Of a stretch of DNA of 41,121 bases, positions 8,015 through 15,161 are shown in pieces; the stretch's first letter is position 1, and each line of letters opens with the position of its first letter. Under the pieces are notes generated by a model. The model was not told the origin of the DNA. It did not search any database and saw nothing but the letters and a program-made list of their open reading frames with translations. Position numbers and translations under genes: made by a program. The stretch is from positions 1 through 41,121 of the forward strand of contig NZ_NEUB01000652.1 in assembly GCF_002910825.1 (NCBI RefSeq), given 5' to 3'. Source of the stretch: Streptomyces sp. SM1. GTDB taxonomy: Bacteria > Actinomycetota > Actinomycetes > Streptomycetales > Streptomycetaceae.

Positions 8015-8338
8015 ATGCTCCGCTACACACTGATGCGACTCGGGATCTTCGCGGGCTGCCTCGTGGGCGTCTGGGGCCTCGTCTACTCCGGCCTCGCCCC
8101 GCGCGGCCTCGGCGACTCCAACGGCCTGTGGATCATCCTGCTCGCGATGCTGATCTCGGCCCCCATCAGCTTCGTCGTGCTCCGCAAGGAGCGGGACCGG
8201 GCCTCCGAGCAGATCGTGCGGCGGGTGGACCGCGCCAAGGCCAACCTGGAGGCCAACCGCAACCAGGAGGACGCGGCCGACGACACCGCCCGCGCCCAGA
8301 GCCAGGCGCAGGGCCAGACGCAGGGCCAGGCCTCGTAA
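8015..8338 (+). CDS. DUF4229-type small membrane protein
   Basis: This 107-residue protein has two hydrophobic helices (about residues 8-28 and 38-54). A basic cytoplasmic segment follows (RKERDRASEQIVRRVDRAKANLEANR), predicted helical or coiled, and it ends in a Gln-rich tail with SQAQGQTQGQ repeats. This layout matches the actinobacterial DUF4229 family of unknown function, which often lies near menaquinone and cytochrome biogenesis genes. ATG 8015 has AGGGAAG about 9 nt upstream; GTG 8006 in the same frame is the alternative. A strong terminator follows at 8368-8409. Confidence 0.8.
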   Translation: MLRYTLMRLGIFAGCLVGVWGLVYSGLAPRGLGDSNGLWIILLAMLISAPISFVVLRKERDRASEQIVRRVDRAKANLEANRNQEDAADDTARAQSQAQGQTQGQAS

Positions 8339-8367
8339 CGTCCGTCACAGCCGCGCACCGCGCTTCG

Positions 8368-8409
8368 GCGCCCCGGGTTCCCGAATCCCCTGGAAACCCG
8401 GGGCGCTTT
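8368..8409 (+). terminator. Intrinsic terminator after the DUF4229 gene
   Basis: The arms 8368-8379 (GCGCCCCGGGTT) and 8395-8406 (AACCCGGGGCGC) form a perfect 12-bp stem with a 15-nt loop, followed by TTTG. It separates the DUF4229 gene from the leader peptide/symporter unit. Confidence 0.85.
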
Positions 8410-8441
8410 GCGTTGTGCGGACGCGTTCGGGGCTCCGCCTG

Positions 8442-8484
8442 TCAAAGCAAGGCTTTGAGGATCTCAAAGTTCAGGTGCTACGGT
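8442..8484 (+). promoter_or_regulatory. Promoter with three evenly spaced inverted half-sites, for leader peptide and symporter
   Basis: Three half-sites occur at 11-bp intervals in alternating orientation: TCAAAG 8442-8447, CTTTGA 8453-8458, TCAAAG 8464-8469. They form two overlapping perfect inverted repeats: TCAAAGC-AAG-GCTTTGA (8442-8458) and CTTTGAG-GAT-CTCAAAG (8453-8469). The array overlaps a likely -35 (TTGAGG 8455-8460), followed 18 nt later by a -10 (TACGGT 8479-8484). The GTG at 8491 lies 6 nt after that -10, so the transcript probably starts on it. A repressor bound here would block RNA polymerase directly. The regulator is unknown. Confidence 0.65.
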
Positions 8485-8490
8485 CGTCGG

Positions 8491-8592
8491 GTGAAGTCAG
8501 CAGCCGTGTTCCGCACGCCCCGGAGTGTTCCGCTCGTGGCGCGTCTGCACGTGGACCTCTGCCGGGTCACCTCCGCGAACTGTCGTCCCTGA
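8491..8592 (+). CDS. Leaderless short leader peptide (RLHVDLCR motif)
   Basis: This short ORF of 33 codons runs from GTG 8491 to TGA 8590-8592. Its C-terminal half, VARLHVDLCRVTSANCR, matches the recurring R-x-H-V-D-L-x-R...S-A-x-C-R pattern of actinobacterial putative leader peptides found ahead of transporter and sulfur-metabolism genes. The GTG sits 6 nt after the -10 at 8479-8484, so it would be translated from a leaderless mRNA. Cys24 and Cys31 suggest control by cysteine or cysteinyl-tRNA supply, by analogy with described mycobacterial leaderless cysteine attenuators. That part is inference. The symporter at 8659 starts 66 nt after its stop. I see no strong attenuator hairpin between them. 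Confidence 0.65.
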   Translation: MKSAAVFRTPRSVPLVARLHVDLCRVTSANCRP

Positions 8593-8658
8593 CGTTCCGC
8601 CGCCCCCGAGTCCACGTCACCTTTCCCCACGCGTCCTCACGCGTCCCCTCACCGGAGC

Positions 8659-9990
8659 ATGTCCGTGTCCACGAACACGCAGTTCAAGCTGCCCGTACGC
8701 GCGCCCTTCTGGGCCCAGATACTCGCCGGCCTCGTCCTCGGCGTCCTGCTCGGCTGGCTGGCCCGCAGCCAGGACCTCTCCTGGCTGGTCACCACCCTGG
8801 AGAAGGTCGGCGGCACCTTCATCGGCCTGCTGAAGCTCGCCGTCGCCCCGCTCGTCTTCTTCGCGATCCTCGTCTCCATCACGAACCTGCGCAAGGTCAA
8901 CAACGCGGCCCGGCTCGCCTCGCGGACCCTCCTCTGGTTCATGATCACGTCGCTCATCGCGGTGGCGATCGGCCTGGTCATCGGCCTGGTCACCAACCCG
9001 GGCGCCGGTACCGGCCTCACCCCGGCGGACGGCGCCGCGCCCGAGAAGTCCGGCTCCTGGACCGACTTCCTCACCGGCATCGTGCCGACCGACGTGATCA
9101 CGCCGTTCACCGAGCTGAACGTCCTCCAGATCGTCTTCATGGCCGCCGTCGCCGGTATCGCCGCCCTCCAGCTCGGCGAGAAGGCCCAGCCGATCCTCAC
9201 CCTGAGCGAGTCCGTCCTCGAACTCCTCCAGAAGGCCCTGTGGTGGGTCATCCGCCTCGCCCCGCTCGGCACCGTCGGCCTCATCGGCAACGCGATCGCC
9301 ACCTACGGCTGGGACCTCATCGGCAAGTACGCCACCTTCACCGCCGACATCTACATCGGCTGCCTGATCGTCCTCTTCGGCGTCTACCCGGCGCTGCTGG
9401 CGACCGCCGCCAAGGTGAACCCCGTCCAGTTCTTCAAGGGCGCCTGGCCCGCGATCCAGCTGGCCTTCGTCTCCCGCTCGTCCGTCGGCACCATGCCGCT
9501 GACCCAGAAGGTCACCGAGCGCCTGGGCGTACCGAAGGAGTACGCGAGCTTCGCCGTCCCGTTCGGCGCGACGACGAAGATGGACGGCTGCGCCGCGATC
9601 TACCCGGCCATCGCCGCGATCTTCGTCGCCCAGATCTTCGACATCCCGCTGGGTCTCGGCGACTACCTGCTGATCGCGTTCGTCTCGGTCGTCGGCTCCG
9701 CCGCCACGGCCGGCCTCACCGGCGCGACCGTCATGCTGACCCTCACCCTCTCCACCCTGGGCCTGCCCATGGAGGGCGTGGGCCTGCTCCTCGCCATCGA
9801 CCCCATCCTCGACATGATCCGCACCGCGACGAACGTCGCCGGGCAGGCGCTCGTCCCGGTCGTCGTCTCCGCCCGTGAGGGACTGCTCGACCGCACGGCG
9901 TACGACTCCGTCCACGCCTCACCGGTCGGCGGGAGCCCCGCCGACGGGACTCCCGCCGACGATCCCCGGCGGGTCCCCGCGGCGGCCTGA
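8659..9990 (+). CDS. Dicarboxylate/amino acid:cation symporter (DAACS, GltP/DctA type)
   Basis: This 443-residue sodium- or proton-coupled symporter of the glutamate/C4-dicarboxylate family has eight helices plus two re-entrant hairpins. The serine-rich hairpin motif (VSRSSVGTMPLTQK) and the helix-7 cation/substrate motif (FGATTKMDG) are present, as is the late helix-8 block ILDMIRTATNVAGQ, whose Asp and Arg bind the substrate side chain. The Arg there fits an acidic substrate such as aspartate, glutamate or a dicarboxylate. The C-terminus has a short repeat, GGSPADGTPADD. ATG 8659 lies only 1 nt after GGAG (8654-8657); GTG 8665 lies 7 nt after it, so translation may really begin at 8665 (VSTNTQF). 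Expression is likely controlled through the leader peptide unit at 8442-8592. Confidence 0.9.
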   Translation: MSVSTNTQFKLPVRAPFWAQILAGLVLGVLLGWLARSQDLSWLVTTLEKVGGTFIGLLKLAVAPLVFFAILVSITNLRKVNNAARLASRTLLWFMITSLIAVAIGLVIGLVTNPGAGTGLTPADGAAPEKSGSWTDFLTGIVPTDVITPFTELNVLQIVFMAAVAGIAALQLGEKAQPILTLSESVLELLQKALWWVIRLAPLGTVGLIGNAIATYGWDLIGKYATFTADIYIGCLIVLFGVYPALLATAAKVNPVQFFKGAWPAIQLAFVSRSSVGTMPLTQKVTERLGVPKEYASFAVPFGATTKMDGCAAIYPAIAAIFVAQIFDIPLGLGDYLLIAFVSVVGSAATAGLTGATVMLTLTLSTLGLPMEGVGLLLAIDPILDMIRTATNVAGQALVPVVVSAREGLLDRTAYDSVHASPVGGSPADGTPADDPRRVPAAA

Positions 9991-10100
9991 CCGTTCCCGG
10001 GAATCCGGGCGAGGGGCGCTTTCCGGCAATCACCGAGAGGTGACCGTTGCTGGGGGCGCCCCTTATCCCTGTTCCGCCGATGGTGTGCAATCACCTGGAC

Positions 10101-10144
10101 CACGTGAATCGTGCGCATCACGCGCACCCTGAGCATCACGTGAA
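10101..10144. repeat. Two CACGTGAA direct repeats upstream of the SPFH operon
   Basis: CACGTGAA occurs at 10101-10108 and 10137-10144, a 36-bp period, each containing the palindrome CACGTG. They lie in the 204-nt gap before the first SPFH gene and could be a dimeric regulator site. I see no clear -35/-10 pair in this gap. Confidence 0.4.
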
Positions 10145-10194
10145 CCACGAAAGTGATCCGGCAGGGATCAGCACCACACGCGAAGGGGGATCCC

Positions 10195-11919
10195 ATGGCA
10201 CGTACGCGGGCGCAGAGCCTACGCAGCGTCGCCGAGGCGGTCGCGTCCGGCACCGATCCGCGCGCGGCGGCCCAGGACGAACTGCGCCGCCGCGTCGGCG
10301 GCGGCACGTCGTCGCAGGGCGGCGGAGACGGTCGGGGCGGACGTCAGGAGACCGAGGGCGACGGGATGGACCCCGCCGACTTCCCGGCGGCCCGGGAACA
10401 GGACGGGAGCTCCGTCGACACCGTCATGCGGCAGAAGACGGTGCCGCTGGACGAGGCCGGTGAGGCGCTCGGCCGCAGTGAGCAGCTGCGCGACGGCGGC
10501 GAGGTGATGCACGCCATCTGCCCGATGGTGATGCCCCGGGGCCGCTCCCTGCTGTCCATGCTGCCGGTGCTGTCGCTGCTGGTGATCGGCGTCGTGGGCA
10601 CGTCGGTGGTGTCGGCGACCGGGGGCGGCGTCCTCACCGACCCCCTGTTCGGAGTGCACTACTGGGTGATCGCGCTGCTCTCCGTCGCGTTCGTGTGGTG
10701 GCGGCAGGGCCTGGTCATGGTGCCGGACGGCTGCCAGGCGCTGATCACCCGGTTCGGCAAGCTGGAAAAGGTCGTCGGCCCCGGCCGGATCACCCTGCTC
10801 AGCCCCTGGAAGCGGGTGTCCTACATCGTCAACACGGTCCGCGAGTACCCGTTCAACGCCCCGGTGCGCGAGGCCCCGACCAAGGGCGGGGTGAAGGCGT
10901 CCATCGACCTGTTCATCCAGTTCCGGATCAGCGACCCGGTCGAGTTCGTCTACACCCTCGGCGCCGTGCGCGGGTTCGAGGAGAAGCTGGGCAACGCCGT
11001 CAGCGAGACCATCCGCAGCCTGATCTACGAGCAGGAGGCGTCCGGGATCTACGACATGGTGGGTGAGGACAGCGGCCGCCTGCTGGAGCAGCTCAACCAC
11101 CAGTTCCGTCCCGCGGTGGAGCTGACCAACGCCAACATCACCCACGCCGAGCCCTCGGACCGGCGCTACCGGATGGACCTGGCCGCACCCGAGATGGTGC
11201 GGATGGCCAAGGAGGCGTACACCCACGAGTACGCGCTCCAGCTGCGCATGGAGCAGGACGAGGGCGACCTGAGCAAGGAACTCGCCTCGAGCCAGGAGAC
11301 GCTCTCCGCGATCCAGGCCGACATCGCCCAGTACCAGGCGCAGATGGACACCGCCGTGGAGCGCGAGACCAACCGTGCCGAGGCGCTGGCCCGCCAGCGT
11401 TACGTCCAGGCCGAGTCGGAGGCCAAGGCCAACGCGGCACTGCTGGAGGCGCAGGCCCTCGACATCCGCGCGGTGACCGCCGCGCAGGCGCCGGAGATCC
11501 TCGAGTACCGCTATCAGCAGCAGGTGCTCGACACCCTGGAGCAGGTCGCCGACCACCTGCCCCGTCTGGTGCGCATCGGCGGCGCGGACAGCGCCGGCGC
11601 GGCCGGCATCGACTTCCTGGAACTGGCCCGCGAGATGGTCGGTGAGCGCGGGGCCGAGCTGTTCACCGACGAGGACATGGCCGCCGTACGCGGCAGGCTG
11701 ACGGAGGTGTCGGAGCGGATCGCCGCCCGCGAGGAGGAGATCGGCGCGCTGCTGGCGGCCGAGCGGCCGACGGTGCCGCAGATGCCCGGGGACGCCGGGA
11801 GCGCCGGGGCGGGCGATGCGCCCGACGGCGAGACGGCCGGGGCCCCCGGGACCGGTGAGACCCCCGGGACCGCCATCACCGGTGATGTGCACGAGCCCGC
11901 CGAGGAGGACCAGCCGTGA
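10195..11919 (+). CDS. SPFH/Band 7 domain membrane protein, first of a coupled pair
   Basis: This 574-residue protein has a variable hydrophilic N-terminus (1-115), two adjacent hydrophobic helices (about 120-170), then an SPFH/Band 7 domain (about 175-330: VPDGCQALITRFGKLEKVVGPG onward). A long Ala/Glu-rich coiled coil follows (about 350-460, with the AxAEALARQRYVQAESEAKANAALLEAQA pattern typical of flotillin-like proteins), and a Gly/Ala/Thr/Pro-rich tail ends it. SPFH proteins build ring-like membrane scaffolds or microdomains. The ATG at 10195 follows AAGGGGGA (10183-10190); an upstream in-frame start at 10153 lacks a site. Its stop overlaps the next SPFH gene, which suggests hetero-oligomers. 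Confidence 0.85.
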   Translation: MARTRAQSLRSVAEAVASGTDPRAAAQDELRRRVGGGTSSQGGGDGRGGRQETEGDGMDPADFPAAREQDGSSVDTVMRQKTVPLDEAGEALGRSEQLRDGGEVMHAICPMVMPRGRSLLSMLPVLSLLVIGVVGTSVVSATGGGVLTDPLFGVHYWVIALLSVAFVWWRQGLVMVPDGCQALITRFGKLEKVVGPGRITLLSPWKRVSYIVNTVREYPFNAPVREAPTKGGVKASIDLFIQFRISDPVEFVYTLGAVRGFEEKLGNAVSETIRSLIYEQEASGIYDMVGEDSGRLLEQLNHQFRPAVELTNANITHAEPSDRRYRMDLAAPEMVRMAKEAYTHEYALQLRMEQDEGDLSKELASSQETLSAIQADIAQYQAQMDTAVERETNRAEALARQRYVQAESEAKANAALLEAQALDIRAVTAAQAPEILEYRYQQQVLDTLEQVADHLPRLVRIGGADSAGAAGIDFLELAREMVGERGAELFTDEDMAAVRGRLTEVSERIAAREEEIGALLAAERPTVPQMPGDAGSAGAGDAPDGETAGAPGTGETPGTAITGDVHEPAEEDQP

Positions 11920-13241
11920 GTTCCGCCCGTATCCACCGCCGCTCGGTCATCTCCGAGGCCGTCGCTCCCTGGTCCGACATCGCCCGTCTGCTGCGCGGCG
12001 GCGAGGCCGACACCCTCATTCCGGTGATCATCCCCCGCCACCGTCGCCGGCTGTGGTGGATGCTGCCGCTCTGGCTCGGCGTCTACGCCCTGCTGGCGGG
12101 CGTGATGCTGACGCTGCGGGAGGCCGACTCCGACGGGGCGGCCGACCTCGCGTACGGCGCCCTCGCCACCCTCTCCTACGTCGGCGGCGTGGTGCTGCTG
12201 GTGATCGGCGCGCTGTGGTGGTGGCGTTCCTCGATCGTCGAGATCGAGCAGGGCACCCACGGCGTGCTGACCCGCTACGGCGCCGTCACCCGCACGCTCG
12301 ACGCCGGCCGGCACTACCTCTGGCACCCCTGGTCGCGGGTCGACTTCGTCGTCGACACGGCCACCGAGATCCCGTACTCGGCGCCCGTCATGGCCTGCCC
12401 CACGCAGGAGAACGTGCCGCTGCGCTCGATCGAGTTCTTCCTGAAGTTCCGCATCACCGACGCGGTGCTGTTCGTGCGCACCATCGGCGCCGGCAACTTC
12501 GACCTGGTGCTCTCCAGCGCCGTGCAGGACGCGATCCGGCAGCGGGCCCGGCAGATGCGCACCGAGCGCGCCTACGACCTGCGCGGCTCGGACGTGGCCG
12601 ACATGCAGGAACTGCTCAACCGGCAGCTGTCCGGCTACGGCGTGCGCATCACCGGCTGCAACATCCCCGACGTGCAGCTGCCGACGCAGTACCAGCACCA
12701 CCTGGCCACCCGGGAGCGGATCGCCAAGGAGCGCACGGCCTACGAGCAGGAGTGGGGCCTGACCCGCAAGCGGCGCATCGACAGCCTGGGCATGGACATC
12801 GAGCGGGCCAAGAAGGTGCGCGACGCCCGCATCGTCGAGGTCAGGGCGGCGCTGAACCGGGCCCGTGAGGAGGTCGCCCAGCTGCTGGAGCGGCAGGAGA
12901 CCGAGGCCCAGCGGGTGCGGTTCGAGATCGAGACGCGCGGCCGCAGCGGGCTCATCGCCGCCGAGAACGAGGCCCGCGCCCAGCGCGCCCTGGCCATGGC
13001 CTACCGGGACAACCGCGCGGTGCTCCAGTACGAACTGGCCCGCCGGCGCCTCGAGGTGGGCGCCGGACTCGCGGGGAAGGCCCCGCAGCCGGTGGTGGTG
13101 CGTACCGACGGCGGTACCGACACCTCGGCGCTGTCCACGCTGTTCACCGCGCAGCTGCTGCCGCGGCTGACGGCGGGCGACCGGCCGGCCCTCGGCGGGC
13201 TGACGGTGCCGGGGAACGACGGTGGACGGGATCCGCAGTAG
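11916..13241 (+). CDS. SPFH/Band 7 domain membrane protein, second of a coupled pair
   Basis: This 441-residue relative of the preceding protein has two hydrophobic helices (about 48-68 and 82-105), an SPFH domain (EIEQGTHGVLTRYGAVTRTLDAG onward) and a coiled-coil region dense in Arg, Glu and Ala (about 260-390). The GTG at 11916 overlaps the upstream TGA (GTGA), so the two are translated together. Compared with the first copy it lacks the long hydrophilic N-terminal extension and has a shorter tail. Likely role: partner subunit of a membrane scaffold. No protease or NfeD partner is adjacent. Confidence 0.85.
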   Translation: MSSARIHRRSVISEAVAPWSDIARLLRGGEADTLIPVIIPRHRRRLWWMLPLWLGVYALLAGVMLTLREADSDGAADLAYGALATLSYVGGVVLLVIGALWWWRSSIVEIEQGTHGVLTRYGAVTRTLDAGRHYLWHPWSRVDFVVDTATEIPYSAPVMACPTQENVPLRSIEFFLKFRITDAVLFVRTIGAGNFDLVLSSAVQDAIRQRARQMRTERAYDLRGSDVADMQELLNRQLSGYGVRITGCNIPDVQLPTQYQHHLATRERIAKERTAYEQEWGLTRKRRIDSLGMDIERAKKVRDARIVEVRAALNRAREEVAQLLERQETEAQRVRFEIETRGRSGLIAAENEARAQRALAMAYRDNRAVLQYELARRRLEVGAGLAGKAPQPVVVRTDGGTDTSALSTLFTAQLLPRLTAGDRPALGGLTVPGNDGGRDPQ

Positions 13242-13252
13242 GAGACGGACCG

Positions 13253-13265
13253 TACGCTGTGTCCC
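13253..13265 (+). promoter_or_regulatory. Leaderless -10 box of the TetR-type gene
   Basis: TACGCT (13253-13258) is followed by 7 nt to the ATG at 13266, with no ribosome-binding site between, consistent with a leaderless message. Confidence 0.4.
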
Positions 13266-13961
13266 ATGGGTGCCGTGAAGACGAAGCGGATGCCGCGTGC
13301 GGTCCGTGAACAGCAGATGCTGGACGCAGCCGTGCGTACCTTCGGGCAACGGGGGTACATGGCCGCGTCGATGGACGAGATCGCCGAACTGGCTGGCGTG
13401 TCCAAGCCGTTGGTGTATCTGTACCTGAACTCCAAGGAGGACCTCTTCACCGCCTGCATCCGGCGGGAGGCGAGGGCCCTCACCGAGGCGGTCCGCGCCG
13501 GCGCCCGTCCGGAGCTGGCGGCGGACCGCCAGCTCTGGTCGGGTCTCACCGCGTTCTTCACGCACACCGCCCGGCACCCCGACGGCTGGGCGGTGCTGCA
13601 CCTCCAGGCCCGGACGCACGGCGAGGTGTTCGCCGCCGAGGTGGCCGCGATGCGCACGGAGATCGTGGCGTTCGTGACCCAGCTCATCCTCGTCGCCGCC
13701 CGCGAGGCACATCGCGACCCCGACTTCCCCGAGCGTGAGGTCTCCGGGCTCGCGGAGGCCCTGGTGGGGGCCGCCGAGTCGCTCGCCGACTGGGCGAACG
13801 CCACGTCCGGGGTCACGGCCCGGCAGTCGGCGGCCACCCTGATGAACTTCGCCTGGGCGGGGCTGGGCGACCTGATGGCCGGCGCACGCTGGACACCGCC
13901 CGACGACGCGGAGTCCGACGACGGTGCGGCTCAGGCCGGCCGGACCTCCCCGGTGAGGTGA
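13266..13961 (+). CDS. TetR-family transcriptional regulator
   Basis: This 231-residue regulator has an N-terminal TetR DNA-binding domain (residues 10-60; recognition region A-G-V-S-K-P-L-V-Y-L-Y-L-N-S-K-E-D-L) and a helical C-terminal ligand domain (about 75-205). The last 25 residues are acidic and disordered. It is convergent with the MaoC gene and overlaps it by 31 nt at 13931-13961. The location beside fatty-acid-type genes (MaoC, FabG remnant, acyl-CoA ligase remnant) suggests control of lipid metabolism with an acyl-CoA-like ligand; this is inference from context. Confidence 0.9.
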   Translation: MGAVKTKRMPRAVREQQMLDAAVRTFGQRGYMAASMDEIAELAGVSKPLVYLYLNSKEDLFTACIRREARALTEAVRAGARPELAADRQLWSGLTAFFTHTARHPDGWAVLHLQARTHGEVFAAEVAAMRTEIVAFVTQLILVAAREAHRDPDFPEREVSGLAEALVGAAESLADWANATSGVTARQSAATLMNFAWAGLGDLMAGARWTPPDDAESDDGAAQAGRTSPVR

Positions 13962-14866
13962 ACCCGGTCGCCGGCGCCGCGCAACTCGAAGCGTCCGCCC
14001 CGCGCCGCGTACGTCACCGTGCCGGGCAGGAGCACCGGTGCCCGGAAGTCCGCCCGGATCGCCGTCGCGTCGGGGGTGCCGTGCGCGGCGAGGCAGCGGG
14101 CCACGGTCCACATGCCGTGCGCGATGGCGCGGGGGAAGCCGAAGAGCCGGGCGGTGAGCGGGTACAGGTGGATCGGGTTGCGGTCGCCGGACGCCGCCCC
14201 GTAACGCCGGCCGAGGTCGCCGGCGAGGCGCCACTCATGGCGGGCGGGGAGGGGAACGGGGTTCTCTCCCGCGGGTGTTGCAGCCGTCGAGTCCGTCGAG
14301 TCCGTCGAGTGCGTCGAGTGCGTCGAGTCCGTCGCCTTCGCCGGGTCCCTCGCGTCGTCCGGTGGCGCGGTGGTGGTCCGGTGCCGGGCCAGGTAGGTGC
14401 TCCGTGACTCCCATACGACGTCCCCGCCGGAGCGCAGCTCCGTGACCACGGCGGTCTCCGTGCCGCGCCGGTGCGGGGCCAGGCCGTCGACGTACACGGT
14501 CAGCTCGTGGACGCCGGCGGGTGGCGTCGCACGGTGCCGGGTGATCGCGATCGAGGTGTGGACGAGGCCCAGCAGCGGCAGCGGGAAGTCCCGCCCGCTC
14601 ATCAGCCGCATGGTGAGCGGAAAGCCCAGCACATGCGGATAGGTCACCGGCAGCGCGTCCTCGCCGGTCGGGAAGCCGCACACCCGCTCGTACGCGGTGA
14701 GCCGCGCGGGGTCGACGCGCAGGGCGGGCAGTACCAGGCGGGTGCGGGGCCAGCCGGCGTCGGGGCGGGGCCGTTTGAGGGGTGACAGCAGGGCGCCGCG
14801 CGCGAGGAACGGGGCGAGGGCGGGGGCTCCGGCGAGTTCGATCACGGGTGCGGGGGTGGAGGTCAT
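13931..14866 (-). CDS. MaoC-like acyl dehydratase (double hot-dog)
   Basis: This 311-residue protein has two hot-dog halves: an N-terminal half without catalytic residues and a C-terminal half carrying the hydratase-2 signature Y-G-A-A-S-G-D-R-N-P-I-H (Asp and His catalytic), then G-F-P-R-A-I-A-H-G-M-W. This is the layout of Streptomyces (R)-specific enoyl-CoA/ACP hydratases. The linker between the halves is Ser/Thr/Asp-rich, encoded by a 9-bp tandem repeat (14286-14330). Start ATG 14866 has GAGGAC just upstream and lies 7 nt after the FabG stop on the same strand, so fabG-maoC was an operon before fabG was truncated. Its promoter may therefore have been lost with the fabG 5' part. Confidence 0.88.
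   Translation of the reverse strand: MTSTPAPVIELAGAPALAPFLARGALLSPLKRPRPDAGWPRTRLVLPALRVDPARLTAYERVCGFPTGEDALPVTYPHVLGFPLTMRLMSGRDFPLPLLGLVHTSIAITRHRATPPAGVHELTVYVDGLAPHRRGTETAVVTELRSGGDVVWESRSTYLARHRTTTAPPDDARDPAKATDSTHSTHSTDSTDSTAATPAGENPVPLPARHEWRLAGDLGRRYGAASGDRNPIHLYPLTARLFGFPRAIAHGMWTVARCLAAHGTPDATAIRADFRAPVLLPGTVTYAARGGRFELRGAGDRVHLTGEVRPA
14286..14330. repeat. Five 9-bp tandem repeats inside the maoC linker
   Basis: Five consecutive 9-bp units (GTCGAGTCC or GTCGAGTGC) encode, on the minus strand, a D-S-T/H-S-T run in the interdomain linker of the MaoC protein. Unit number can vary without changing frame. Confidence 0.85.
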
Positions 14867-14873
14867 GGCGTCC

Positions 14874-15158
14874 TCACGCGCCCAGCAGGCTCTGGCCGCA
14901 GACCCGTACGACCTGTCCGTTCACCGCGCCGGAGGCCGGGTGGGCGAGCCAGGCGGTGGTCTCGGCGACGTCGGCGGGCAGTCCGCCCTGGGCGAGGGAG
15001 TTCATACGGCGTCCCGCCTCACGGATGAGCAGCGGGACGGCGGCGGTCATCTTCGTCTCGATGAAGCCGGGCGCCACCGCGTTCACCGTCACCCCGTGCC
15101 CGGCGAGCGCGTGCGGGGCGAGGGAGCGGACCAGACCGGTGATCCCGGCCTTGCTCGC
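14874..15158 (-). pseudogene. 3-oxoacyl-ACP reductase (FabG) C-terminal remnant
   Basis: On the minus strand the last 94 or so residues of a short-chain dehydrogenase/reductase remain: A-S-K-A-G-I-T-G-L at the start (the tail of the YxxxK active site), then [18 protein letters not shown], and the terminal [18 protein letters not shown] with stop at 14874-14876. The catalytic Tyr, the Ser and the whole NAD(P)-binding half are gone. Homology ends at about 15158, where plus-strand ligase sequence begins. The remnant is 7 nt from maoC. An intact gene would reduce 3-oxoacyl-ACP/CoA; this fragment cannot. Confidence 0.85.
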
Positions 15159-15161
15159 ACC

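Noticed and set aside
11514..14234. A 906-codon open frame on the minus strand across the SPFH, TetR and MaoC genes
   Set aside because: It is antisense to genes with clear families, is full of Arg/Gly/His/Pro repeats typical of GC-rich shadow frames, and has no recognisable domain.
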